Positions 24,431 through 32,039 are shown, numbered from the stretch's first letter. The stretch: 42,270 bases of DNA from Candidatus Nezhaarchaeota archaeon (GCA_026413605.1 JAOAKM010000007.1:1-42270), one strand, 5' to 3'. Notes: generated by a model not told the origin, from the sequence alone. Numbers and translations are program-made.

Positions 24431-25444
24431 CTAAGGCCTCTCCCCGCAGAGTATTGCTATGAAGAGCGCGGCCGTCACTATGTCTGCCGTCGAGCCAGGG
24501 TTATAGTCCTCCCCCCTAGACTTAAGCTCCCTATCCATCTCCTCGACCCTCCTAAGCCCCCTATCGCTCAGAGCCCCTCCCAGCTCCAGGGCCTCCCTAG
24601 CCATCTGCATCACTTCCTCCGCAGCCCTCATTCCCGCCTCCACGGCCCTAGGTATAGATGCCTGCGGCTCAGCCTTAGTTCCTACGCAACGGGCGATGAA
24701 GGTATCTGGGCGCGAGGCTAAGAGGAGTAGGTAGCTTTGAACTATGGCCAGCCTTAAGTCCCCCGCTTTGCCCAAGGCCTCCTGTAGAGCCGGGAGGGCT
24801 ATGTTAAACGTGGCCTCGAAGCCGTGGGAGAGCTCGTAGGCTACGCTATCCCACCTAGAGGCCTCCTCCATTACCTTGAGCAGCGTCAACCCCCTGCCCC
24901 TAAGCTTAGCTTCAAAGGCCGGGTCGGCTACGTCCGGCGCTACGCCCTCAAATACCCCTAGCCCCCCCGGGCTGGCTATGGCTATAGCCTCGTACACCCT
25001 AACCGCGTCTTCTACGGTGGCGCCTCTCACTACCTCTACGGCCCCGCGCCTCACTTCCTGAGGCTCGAGCCTCCTACCGCTGGCGAAGGCTAAGCCGGCC
25101 CCGGCAGCTAGCGGGACTAGTAGGAGGATAGTGCCTAGGTGCGTATTACCCCCCCTCTGCCAATTAACCATGTCCACCACCGCCCTCTTCACCAGCCTAC
25201 CTACGCCCACTCCCCCCGCCCCTAGCTGATGGAGCCCTACGGAGGCCCCCATGATCGCAGCCTCTCTCAAGGCGGGGCCTATGGCTATCGACCCGGCCAC
25301 GAAGTGCTCAAAGCGCTTATGAGGGTACTCTGAGAGCCTATGCACGTTCCCTGGCTTAGGGTAGGCCGAGGCCTCTAGGGCTGCGGCGAGCTGGCCAGCC
25401 CTCATTACGTCGTCGGCGAACAGCACTACTTCGTGCTCAAGCAT
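24431..25444 (-). CDS. CitG/MdcB-family triphosphoribosyl-transferase homologue
   Basis: 337 residues. It carries the family signature SAYPKPGNVHRLSEYPHKRFEHFVAGS near the N-terminus and RGGNTHLGTILLLVPLAAG (about 98-116). In bacteria CitG/MdcB moves a ribose 5-triphosphate from ATP onto dephospho-CoA, releasing adenine and making an alpha-ribosidic bond. No citrate or malonate lyase is present here, and archaeal members are usually of unassigned function. It is preceded by DUF447 (8-bp overlap), followed by two nucleotidyltransferases, and divergent from mptA-mptE-mptD. That context argues for a role in methanopterin assembly (inference). Confidence 0.85.
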   Translation of the reverse strand: MLEHEVVLFADDVMRAGQLAAALEASAYPKPGNVHRLSEYPHKRFEHFVAGSIAIGPALREAAIMGASVGLHQLGAGGVGVGRLVKRAVVDMVNWQRGGNTHLGTILLLVPLAAGAGLAFASGRRLEPQEVRRGAVEVVRGATVEDAVRVYEAIAIASPGGLGVFEGVAPDVADPAFEAKLRGRGLTLLKVMEEASRWDSVAYELSHGFEATFNIALPALQEALGKAGDLRLAIVQSYLLLLASRPDTFIARCVGTKAEPQASIPRAVEAGMRAAEEVMQMAREALELGGALSDRGLRRVEEMDRELKSRGEDYNPGSTADIVTAALFIAILCGERP

Positions 25445-26096
25445 GGCGAGCCCCCCTCGCCTTAGACAAGCTCCACCTCCAGACCGCCTCTACTACCTCC
25501 TGGTATTGAGTGTTGGGAGCCACCCGGCCCACTAGCCTTCGATAGTGCTCTATTAGCTTAATTAGCTCCTCGACGCCCGCCCCCTGCTTAACGTAAGCCT
25601 CTATCCTAGAGGCGTGCACTATAGCCTCTATTACTGCGGGAGGGGCCCTACAGTACGCTTTCGCAGGCCTGAGGCCAGCCTCGATTAAGAGGGGCCTACA
25701 CTTAACTAGGGCCCTCCCCCCCTCCCCCTCGCCTACATCCTCAACCTTCGCCTCGATAAAGCCCTGCGCCCCTCTAAGCCTCGGGGGCCTAACTGTCTTC
25801 GAGGGCTCTAGCTCGACCACTACGCAAGGTATTTTTAGGGCCGCGTAGGCGAAGAAGGCCGGGTCATCGGTTATGTTCAAGACCACCTCCCTCGTTGAAG
25901 CTAAGTTTAAGTAAGTAGAGGTTTCCTTGAAGGGCCTCAGGGCCAAGTAGTTAGACGCTAGCGTGGCGCCCATGGCTGATAGGTTGGCCCTGCCTTCACT
26001 ACTCACGGTGGAGGCTATCACTTCTACGGTGACGCCCTCAGCGAACCCGAGGTCGGCTAGCGAAGTCAGCCTCATCACCTTATATACAGTCTCCAT
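25437..26096 (-). CDS. DUF447 family protein (flavin-reductase-like split barrel)
   Basis: 219 residues, typical for DUF447. The N-terminal region (GVTVEVIASTVSSEGRANLSAMGATLA) resembles a flavin-binding split barrel, and the C-terminal helices include CRAPPAVIEAIVHASRI. Family members are often seen beside C1-carrier and methanopterin genes; no enzymatic role is established that I know of. The start ATG is 11 bp from the divergent mptA start. An ATG at codon 8 (26075) is an alternative. First gene of the operon running to 22302. Confidence 0.78.
   Translation of the reverse strand: METVYKVMRLTSLADLGFAEGVTVEVIASTVSSEGRANLSAMGATLASNYLALRPFKETSTYLNLASTREVVLNITDDPAFFAYAALKIPCVVVELEPSKTVRPPRLRGAQGFIEAKVEDVGEGEGGRALVKCRPLLIEAGLRPAKAYCRAPPAVIEAIVHASRIEAYVKQGAGVEELIKLIEHYRRLVGRVAPNTQYQEVVEAVWRWSLSKARGARHA
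26079..26087 (+). promoter_or_regulatory. TATA box of mptA, inside the first codons of DUF447
   Basis: CTTATATAC is centred about 25 bases before GTG 26108 (28 before GTG 26111), indicating a leaderless mptA-mptE-mptD message. The element lies within the beginning of the divergent DUF447 coding sequence. On the minus strand ACTTTAACA at about 26114-26122, inside mptA, may be the opposing TATA element. Confidence 0.6.
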
Positions 26097-26107
26097 ACTC
26101 CTCAGGT

Positions 26108-27061
26108 GTGGTGTTAAAGTTGTCGCTGCCTGATATTCACCGCTCTAAGCCCGCGGTGTCGATGGCGCTCAGGAAGGTGGGGGTTAAGGGGATTAAGATG
26201 CCCGTGAGCTTCATGAAGCTAGGCTCTAAGAACGTCCTCATCGTCCCCTCCTTCGACGTGTACATAGACCTACCTCCGCGTCGGAAGGGGGTGGATGCCT
26301 CTAGGAGCTATGAAGTAGTCGCAGAAGTATTCTCCACCTTCATTAAGAGGACCCGCAAGCTCGAGGACCTATGCTCCCAGATGTCGGTGGGACTCCTTAA
26401 GCGCCACGAGTACGCTACCCGCGCTGAAGTCAGGGCGAAGGCCGAGGCTGTGGTTGAGCGCCTAACCCCCGTTAGCGCGATGGTTACCTTCGAGCCGTAC
26501 AGGGTCTACGCTAAGGCGGTGTCTAGGCTCAGGGACGGGGAGGTTGAGACCCGGAGGATGGTTGGGGTGAAGGTGATAGGCGTGACCGCCTGCCCATGCG
26601 TAGCTGAAGGGGTGAGGGAGCTATCGAAGGCTGAGCTGAGCGAGGCTTTAGATAGGCATAGCGTAGACCTCAGCATCATAGACGCGCTCCCCATAGCTAC
26701 CCATATGCAGAGGAGTGAGGGCACTCTAATAATGGACTCCCCCGAGGGCCACGACGTCGATGTGCTGAAGCTAATAGACATAGTCGAAGCCTCTATGAGC
26801 TCCCCTACCTATGAGCTCCTTAAGCGTAGGGACGAGGTAGACATAGTCCTTAGGGCTGCGCGCAGCCCTAGGTTTGTAGAGGACTCCATTAGGCTAATGG
26901 CGAAGGGGGTCGTTGAGACCTTCGAGCACCTGCCGGACGACGTCAGAGTGTACTTAGCTCAGCGCAGCCAGGAGAGCATCCATAAGCACGACATGGTGGC
27001 CATGGTTAAGACTACTCTAGGGGAGCTGAGGCTCTCCCTCGTTGACGAGGGTGCGCCTTGA
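26108..27061 (+). CDS. mptA: GTP cyclohydrolase MptA (archaeal, FolE2-related)
   Basis: Fe(II)-dependent GTP cyclohydrolase that makes 7,8-dihydroneopterin 2',3'-cyclic phosphate, the first step of archaeal pterin (methanopterin or folate-type) synthesis. The 317 residues match the family. Landmarks: VGVKGIKMPVSF near the N-terminus, TACPCVAEGVRELSKAELSEA (metal/nucleotide-binding cysteines, about 158-178), PIATHMQRSEGTLIM (the T-H-x-Q-R family motif) and the acidic C-terminal half. GTG start (26108, or 26111 one codon later) follows a TATA box at leaderless distance. Overlaps mptE as TTGA. An MptB phosphodiesterase gene is not in the window. Confidence 0.95.
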   Translation: MVLKLSLPDIHRSKPAVSMALRKVGVKGIKMPVSFMKLGSKNVLIVPSFDVYIDLPPRRKGVDASRSYEVVAEVFSTFIKRTRKLEDLCSQMSVGLLKRHEYATRAEVRAKAEAVVERLTPVSAMVTFEPYRVYAKAVSRLRDGEVETRRMVGVKVIGVTACPCVAEGVRELSKAELSEALDRHSVDLSIIDALPIATHMQRSEGTLIMDSPEGHDVDVLKLIDIVEASMSSPTYELLKRRDEVDIVLRAARSPRFVEDSIRLMAKGVVETFEHLPDDVRVYLAQRSQESIHKHDMVAMVKTTLGELRLSLVDEGAP

Positions 27062-27843
27062 TCAGGGTGAGCCTAGAGGAGTGGATGCCCCTATACTACG
27101 AGATAGCGCGCGAGCTAGGCCTAAGCCCGGCTGAGGACCGTAGGGCCACCCTCCTCTTAAGCAGCTTGCTTCAGCATAGGCCGCCCTCCATAGTAGCCCT
27201 CGAACGCCTACTAGCTGGCCGTAGGGCCATAGTCTTCGGCGCGGGGCCCTCGCTCGAGCGAGCCCTCAGCTACCTAGACCTCGAGCTTATCCACGAGCGC
27301 TTCACTCTGCTAGCGGCTAACGGGGCCACCTCGGCCCTCCTTGATTACGGCGTCGTCCCGCACGTAATCTGCACCGACCTAGATGGGAGGGTGGAGGATC
27401 AGCTACGCTCTAACACTATGGGGTCTGTGGCGGTCGTCCATGCCCACGGAGACAACGTCCCCTCCCTCGAGCGCTACGTCCCCTCCCTCCCAGGCCCCGT
27501 AGTAGGCTCTACTCAAGTAGAGCCAGCTCCAGGCGTCTACAACTTCGGCGGTTTCACTGACGGAGATCGGTGCGTATTCCTCGCGCTCTGGGGGGGTGCT
27601 ACCGAGGTCTTCTTAGTGGGCATGGACCTGGGCCCCAGGGTCGGCAAGTACTCTAAGCCCTGGCTTAGTCGAGACGTAGAGGCTTGGGGGAGGAAGGCGG
27701 CCAAGAATAGGATTGCGCGCAGGCTTCTAGAGTGGCTAGCTGAGCGGAGCAGGAGCGCTAAGCTCTACGTAGTCGAAGCCTCTATTAGCGGCTTCGCGTC
27801 GATAAGCCTCCTCGAGCTAACATACCTCGTCGAGGGCTTTTAG
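27058..27843 (+). CDS. mptE: 6-hydroxymethyl-7,8-dihydropterin diphosphokinase MptE
   Basis: Archaeal replacement for FolK (DUF115 family): transfers diphosphate from ATP to 6-hydroxymethyldihydropterin. The 261-residue protein has AIVFGAGPSLERAL (about 59-72), LLAANGATSALLDYGVVPHVICTDLDGR and AVVHAHGDN, followed by NFGGFTDGDRCVFLALWGGATEVFLVGMDLG, the full family pattern. Its TTG start overlaps the mptA stop (TTGA), and mptD follows 24 bp later, so three pterin enzymes form one operon. Confidence 0.93.
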   Translation: MIRVSLEEWMPLYYEIARELGLSPAEDRRATLLLSSLLQHRPPSIVALERLLAGRRAIVFGAGPSLERALSYLDLELIHERFTLLAANGATSALLDYGVVPHVICTDLDGRVEDQLRSNTMGSVAVVHAHGDNVPSLERYVPSLPGPVVGSTQVEPAPGVYNFGGFTDGDRCVFLALWGGATEVFLVGMDLGPRVGKYSKPWLSRDVEAWGRKAAKNRIARRLLEWLAERSRSAKLYVVEASISGFASISLLELTYLVEGF

Positions 27844-27867
27844 GGGGAGGCTAGCTAAGCTTCCACC

Positions 27868-28284
27868 GTGGAGGACCCGGCTAGGAAGCTCTTCCCCCCC
27901 GACCTAACAGATCGAGAGAGAGCTTGCTTCGAGGCAGGCATAGCCCTAGCCTCCATCTTCCACCAGTTCGCCGGGACCCCCGTCTCAAGGAGCCCTCGGG
28001 TGCTAAGGGCATTAGAGAGGGCCATGGAAGCCTCCCTGTCCCTCCAGCCTTTTAGAGAGCGCGTAGAGGTGAAGATAGACGCTAGGAGGGTTAAGGAGAG
28101 AGGCAAGCCTCCCTACAGCTACTCCACGCTTAGAGGAGATGAGCTAGTAGTCAAGGTCTCGGTTAAGTATGGAGGAGCTAGGGCCGTCGCCTCTATGCGC
28201 TTCGTCCCCGAGCTGGGCTACCCGTTGATGTACATAGAGCGAGTGGAGGGGCAGCTTCTTGAAGACGGTGAGGCACATCACTGA
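27868..28284 (+). CDS. mptD: Archaeal dihydroneopterin aldolase MptD (DUF372)
   Basis: Cleaves 7,8-dihydroneopterin to 6-hydroxymethyl-7,8-dihydropterin and glycolaldehyde; a small protein unrelated to bacterial FolB. The core signature DRERACFEAGIALASIFHQFAGTPV is at about 15-39, and the 138-residue length slightly exceeds that of known members (about 120). The product is the substrate of MptE, encoded just upstream, which supports the assignment. The GTG start lies in the gap after mptE. Confidence 0.9.
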   Translation: MEDPARKLFPPDLTDRERACFEAGIALASIFHQFAGTPVSRSPRVLRALERAMEASLSLQPFRERVEVKIDARRVKERGKPPYSYSTLRGDELVVKVSVKYGGARAVASMRFVPELGYPLMYIERVEGQLLEDGEAHH

Positions 28285-28447
28285 GCGGGCCCCCTTCCTT
28301 GAAGAGTCTTCTAGCGTATGTAAGAGGTGGAGGAGCTATTCTCATCGAAGATAACTACAGCTCTTACTAAGGCTGGTTAGGAAGGCTTCGCGATAAGCCT
28401 CTGCTAATCCCTAAACAAGATCTTGTGCACGTAGGTGATAGTATAGG

Positions 28448-28499
28448 GGCCCTCTAGCAAAAGAGGCCGCGACAACCGTTACGTCCTCTAGGTTGTCGC
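28448..28499. other. Two adjacent hairpins downstream of mptD
   Basis: The first hairpin pairs CCTCT (28451-28455) with AGAGG (28462-28466), extended by GG/CC after one bulged base. Immediately next, GCGACAACC (28469-28477) pairs perfectly with GGTTGTCGC (28491-28499) around a 13-base loop. They lie 164 bp past mptD and just before the vapB-like promoter. They could form a small structured RNA or a transcript end; no T-run follows directly. Confidence 0.4.
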
Positions 28500-28521
28500 C
28501 CACTCGTCGTCAAGGATAAAG

Positions 28522-28530
28522 CTTATTAAG
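28522..28530 (+). promoter_or_regulatory. TATA box of the AbrB-like/PIN gene pair
   Basis: CTTATTAAG is centred 27 bases before the in-frame GTG at 28553. This supports a leaderless start there rather than at the GTG at 28532, which almost abuts the box. Confidence 0.5.
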
Positions 28531-28552
28531 TGTGGTGATTTTATTCCATTTG

Positions 28553-28846
28553 GTGAGTCCTGTGGAGCTCGTCAAGATCGATAAGCAAGGTAGGCTGGTT
28601 ATACCGGTTGAGTTGCGAAGAGCGCTTGGAATAGAGGAGGGGAGGGAGGTGTTAGTGAGGATTGAGAGGGGGAGGATAGTTATTGAGCCCATCTCAAGGA
28701 ATCTAGAGAGCTCTGTCGATAACTGGGTTAGGGTCGCTATGGGCGTTAACCCAAGGCCGTTTGTAGACAAGGCTGAAGAGGGCTGGAAGTGGATGAGCTA
28801 TGAATACGCAAAGAGGAAGCTTGGAATATCCAGAAGGAGTGGTTGA
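28553..28846 (+). CDS. AbrB/SpoVT-family DNA-binding protein, VapB-like antitoxin
   Basis: 97 residues from GTG 28553. The N-terminal swapped-hairpin AbrB domain has VKIDKQGRLVIPVELRRALGIEEGREVLVRIE, the classic pattern. The C-terminal 40 residues (WVRVAMGVNPRPFVDKAEEGWKWMSYEYAKRKLG) would be the toxin-wrapping tail. GTG 28553 is chosen because a TATA box lies 27 bases upstream; GTG 28532 and 28562 are alternatives. It overlaps the next PIN-domain gene, so the pair is a likely VapBC-type module that represses its own promoter. Confidence 0.8.
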   Translation: MSPVELVKIDKQGRLVIPVELRRALGIEEGREVLVRIERGRIVIEPISRNLESSVDNWVRVAMGVNPRPFVDKAEEGWKWMSYEYAKRKLGISRRSG

Positions 28847-29303
28847 CGTCGGTATAGTAGTGGTATCGCTCTTCGACAACCCTCTGAAGCCTCGAGCCAT
28901 CGAGTTCATGGCTGACGTGCTGAAGCAGAGGAGGAGGGCCGCTATACCTATCTCAGCGGTCATAGGCGCTTACCATGTAGCGACAAGGTACCTCAGGCTT
29001 CCTAGAATTGATGTGAAGCGCGTCTTGGCCGAGATGCTTTTAACTCGATCCCCCGCCCTCTACCCCCATATACCGCTAGATGTGGCTATGTATGCGCTAG
29101 ACCTCGCCACGTACTACGGCGTAGAGCCATGGGACGGCTACGTCATAGAGCTGGCCAAGAGGCTTGGGAACTCAATAGTGTATACCTTGGATGAAGAGCT
29201 CAGCAAGATTGAGGGCGTGATCGTCGTCAACCCGTTTCCTGAAGAGCTCGTCGAGCAGTACCACGAGTACGTAGGATGCTTAATGAGCCGCGGAGGACAA
29301 TAA
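28800..29303 (+). CDS. PIN-domain ribonuclease, VapC-like toxin
   Basis: 167 residues from ATG 28800. The PIN core begins at VVDVGIVVVSLFDNPLKPRAIEF (first acidic residue in VD), with WDGYVIELAKRLGNSIVYTLDEELSKI later giving the other acidic residues near the C-terminus; the central acidic residue of the usual quartet is not obvious. The true start may be GTG 28839, which would give the usual short N-terminus and cut the overlap with the antitoxin gene to 8 bp. Predicted endoribonuclease held in check by the AbrB-like partner. Confidence 0.75.
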   Translation: MNTQRGSLEYPEGVVDVGIVVVSLFDNPLKPRAIEFMADVLKQRRRAAIPISAVIGAYHVATRYLRLPRIDVKRVLAEMLLTRSPALYPHIPLDVAMYALDLATYYGVEPWDGYVIELAKRLGNSIVYTLDEELSKIEGVIVVNPFPEELVEQYHEYVGCLMSRGGQ

Positions 29304-30095
29304 GTCGTATCGCGCAGCTCTTCGCCATCAGTATCGCTACTTCCACCGCCAAGCGCTTTTAATGCTTCATCTCGCCAGCAACTTAAACGGTGCCCTAAAG
29401 TAGTAACTGGCACCTGGAATGAAGTTGATGGCTCTACGCGGCGAAGCTTACTAGGAGAACGCTAAGGCTCTATGAGGATAGCAAGCCTCTATAGTCACGT
29501 AGCCCTCAGAAATTTTAACGCGTATTGCACAGTTAGGTCTTATCTGGACAGCTACTTGATCCTTCTCGAAATCTAGTCCTACATATTGGCCCCCAAGCAC
29601 TTAGGATCTAACGTGTTACCTTTCTTTCTAACGCTTGTCATTAAGTTTCCTTTCGAACAATTATCTCACAGCGTTAGCGTTCACGTGCTCACTACGTAGT
29701 CCTAACAGATCGAGGGGAGGTTATCGAGACCCTCGCCAACGTTCATCGATAGGGAAATCTACCCGTCTTTTTCCCGCAGAGCCACGGAGGCTTAAGTGGG
29801 TGGAGGCAGGGCATGAGTAGGCTTCTCGCCGCGTCATGGATGTAGAGGCTGCGTGAAGACTTGTCTCAAAGAGGCGGTTGGGGCGTTTCACTGTCCCACA
29901 CTACCTAACTAGCTCTTAGAGCCGCTACTTAGCTTCAAGCGGCAGGAGAATTATTGAAGACGCCGCTCATAGAGGACGGCCCGGCCACGTTAATGGCACC
30001 ATCGCCCCACTGTAGAGAGGTTTATTAGTGGCCACTAACACCATATGCATGCTTACTCCTTATGTACATGAAGAGACTGTGGGTGAGCCGCTCGG
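29304..30095. other. About 0.8 kb without a convincing gene
   Basis: All six frames are broken; the longest frame (29635-29820, plus strand) has no recognisable domain and ends in PRRLKWVEAGHE. Short inverted repeats occur (GGTGCC/GGCACC near 29390-29415; CGAGGG/CCCTCG near 29711-29735; GCCGCT/AGCGGC near 29931-29953). No tRNA, CRISPR or complete insertion sequence is seen. TTTATTAG at 30021-30028 is a candidate TATA box for the TackOD1 gene. The rest may be decayed mobile or coding DNA at the edge of the accessory region. Confidence 0.5.
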
Positions 30096-31244
30096 GTGCC
30101 TGCTTCCAAACCGCTAGGCACCATTGGGATCGAAGCTGCTTCAGGGGGCTTGGTGCTCATGAAGCTCTTCAGGAGATCTAAGGGTAGGGAGGAAGGTAAG
30201 CGAGGCGGCCCTCAAGTAGGCGTAAGTCCCGCTGAGCCTCCAGCCCCCCCTACACGCTCCGTGCCTGAGGTTAAGGTGAGGGAGGGGCTGAGCGTTGAGG
30301 CGAGCCTTAAGTCCCTGAGCCAACCTTCATTATCTCTACTCAGGGACTTGAAGGCTAGAGGGGCCTCAGATAGATTTATCGACTTAGTCGATGCGCAAGG
30401 CCTCGACTTAAAGCTAGTGGAGGACCTTCATAAGAAAGGCTTAGTAGAGGTCTCTGTAAGCAGTAGGGTCTTGAAGTGTCCTAAGTGCTCCTCGAGCCGC
30501 GTTAGGACGTTCTACGCCTGCCCACACTGCAGAAGTAGGGAGGTGAATAAAGGAACGCTCTACACGCATCAGGCGTGCGGCAGCTTCTTCACCGAGGCTA
30601 AGGTTGAGGGCGAGAAATTCTACTGCCCCGTCTGCGGATCTGAGCTGAAAGAGGAGAGCTACAGCGTCGTGGGCGCTTGGTTCGAGTGCGAGAAGTGCGG
30701 AAGAGGCTTTGAGGAGCCTACTGTAAACTTCACGTGTAGCGACTGCCTCTCTGACTTCGACGTCCGCTCCTCTAGGTACGAGAAGGTGGTGGCCGTTAAG
30801 CTCACTAGCCATGGCGAAGACGCCCTTCACGTCCACGACCTCTTAAATACTGTCTGTAAAGTAGCTTCTGAGGAGGGCTACCAAGCATCTACCTTCACTA
30901 CTCTTACAGGCCTCTCGGGGATCGCCCACGAGTTCGACGCAGTATTAGTTAAGGAGGGGCGGGAGAAAGCTATATCTATCCTTAGGCCTAGCGAAGCTAA
31001 GGATGTGGAAAAGGCCCGCCAAAGCATAATCCCCCTCCTAGCCAAGTCCTACGACCTGCCAAGGGGCTCGGAGATCCTACTTATTAGCAACAACGCGAAC
31101 CTCGACGCTCAGACGCAACGCCTACTTGAGCAGTACAACATCAAGCTCGTCGAGGGGCGCAGCGAGGAGGAGGTAGCTGAAAGTATCAGGAAGAGCTTAC
31201 GAGGAGAGGGCCCTGGAGGAGGACGGGCAGGCGGCAGTCAGTAA
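30096..31244 (+). CDS. TackOD1 zinc-ribbon domain protein
   Basis: 382 residues. A basic, proline-rich N-terminus (1-60) is followed by a helical segment (65-115) and a multi-cysteine zinc-ribbon region (about 128-228) with KCPKC, YACPHC, THQACG, YCPVCG, ECEKCG and TCSDC pairs, spaced as in the TackOD1 output domain of TACK archaea. The C-terminal domain (about 230-365) has SGIAHEFDAVLV...KAISILRPS and SEILLISNNANLD, like a restriction-endonuclease fold, but the E-x-K part is missing, so catalysis is doubtful. GTG 30096 is used; ATG 30159 (MKLFRRSKG) is a plausible shorter start. It is followed by a KaiC-like gene and the pilus operon. Probable signalling or regulatory role (inference). Confidence 0.78.
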   Translation: MPASKPLGTIGIEAASGGLVLMKLFRRSKGREEGKRGGPQVGVSPAEPPAPPTRSVPEVKVREGLSVEASLKSLSQPSLSLLRDLKARGASDRFIDLVDAQGLDLKLVEDLHKKGLVEVSVSSRVLKCPKCSSSRVRTFYACPHCRSREVNKGTLYTHQACGSFFTEAKVEGEKFYCPVCGSELKEESYSVVGAWFECEKCGRGFEEPTVNFTCSDCLSDFDVRSSRYEKVVAVKLTSHGEDALHVHDLLNTVCKVASEEGYQASTFTTLTGLSGIAHEFDAVLVKEGREKAISILRPSEAKDVEKARQSIIPLLAKSYDLPRGSEILLISNNANLDAQTQRLLEQYNIKLVEGRSEEEVAESIRKSLRGEGPGGGRAGGSQ

Positions 31245-31259
31245 GCCGGTGCCCTCCCG

Positions 31260-31952
31260 ATGTCGCAAAGGGCTAGGACGTGGATGCCGGGCCTCGACGA
31301 AGCGTTAATGGGAGGCTTCCCAGAGGGCTGCGTTGTCGCTCTGCTCGGAGACACCTCTTCAACCCACGAGCTCTTCGCCAAGCAGCTCCTGTACCTACAC
31401 GTAGCCAACAAGGGCTCAGCTACGTACATATGTACTCGTAAGCCAGCGCTCGACATCGAGAAGGAGATGGCCGCGTACGGAATGGTGGCCGAGGGGGCTA
31501 AGAAAGACGGCAGGTGGGCTATAATTGAAGCACTAACTAGGTCCTCGCGCGAATCCCTCTTAGAGATAGCTAGGGCTGAGATGAAGAAGGGTAGGTGGGT
31601 AGCTATAGACTCGCTCTCACACCTGGCCTCCCTAGGTATCTATAGCCTCGAGGTTGAAGACCCACTTACTCAGAAGCCTCTCCTAGGCCTCGTAAGGGGG
31701 CTGGTTAGGGCCTCGAGGGAGGCGGGCGGAGTACACTTAGTCTTAGTCACCAAGGGGATTATGGAGCGTAGGACGGAGGCCTTAATCGAGGACTTAGTGG
31801 ACTTTGTAATAGACTTTAGCTACGACCTAGCCCCTGGCAGAGTGGCCCACAGGCTCTTCGTGAAGAAGGCTGGAGCTCCAATCAATACCCCGGTTATTAG
31901 CTTCAGAGTGGCTAAGGAGGGCATAGTCATAGAGACAGCGGTTAGGGTATAG
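31260..31952 (+). CDS. KaiC/ArlH-like RecA-family protein with degenerate P-loop
   Basis: 230 residues. The N-terminus TWMPGLDEALMGGFPEGCVVALLGD is the usual KaiC-family opening, but the P-loop reads GDTSSTHEL (residues 30-38) and lacks the GK(T/S) needed to bind ATP phosphates. A Walker-B-like aspartate remains in GRWVAIDSLSHLAS, and the beta-strand order with VHLVLVTKG and a C-terminal VKKAGAPIN strand pair is normal. Such a protein may bind nucleotide weakly or act as a scaffold. ArlH of archaella is the nearest functional parallel. It starts 15 bp after the TackOD1 gene and is convergent with the pilus operon. Confidence 0.78.
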   Translation: MSQRARTWMPGLDEALMGGFPEGCVVALLGDTSSTHELFAKQLLYLHVANKGSATYICTRKPALDIEKEMAAYGMVAEGAKKDGRWAIIEALTRSSRESLLEIARAEMKKGRWVAIDSLSHLASLGIYSLEVEDPLTQKPLLGLVRGLVRASREAGGVHLVLVTKGIMERRTEALIEDLVDFVIDFSYDLAPGRVAHRLFVKKAGAPINTPVISFRVAKEGIVIETAVRV

Positions 31953-32039
31953 GCACTATAGCTTAGCCGTAGATACTGTGGACCGCTGCCGGTCGTAATC
32001 ATCGGGCTAGCCTCCTCGGTAGAGCGTAATCGACTGCGG

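Noticed and set aside
26079-26122. Conventional intergenic promoter for mptA and DUF447
   Set aside because: Only 11 bp separate the starts, so the promoters must lie inside the coding regions; treated as overlapping promoters instead.
29635-29820. Short plus-strand frame ending in PRRLKWVEAGHE, considered as a transposase (IS605-type) remnant
   Set aside because: The ending gave a vague impression of a mobile-element protein tail, but there is no catalytic motif, zinc-finger cysteines or terminal repeats to support it.
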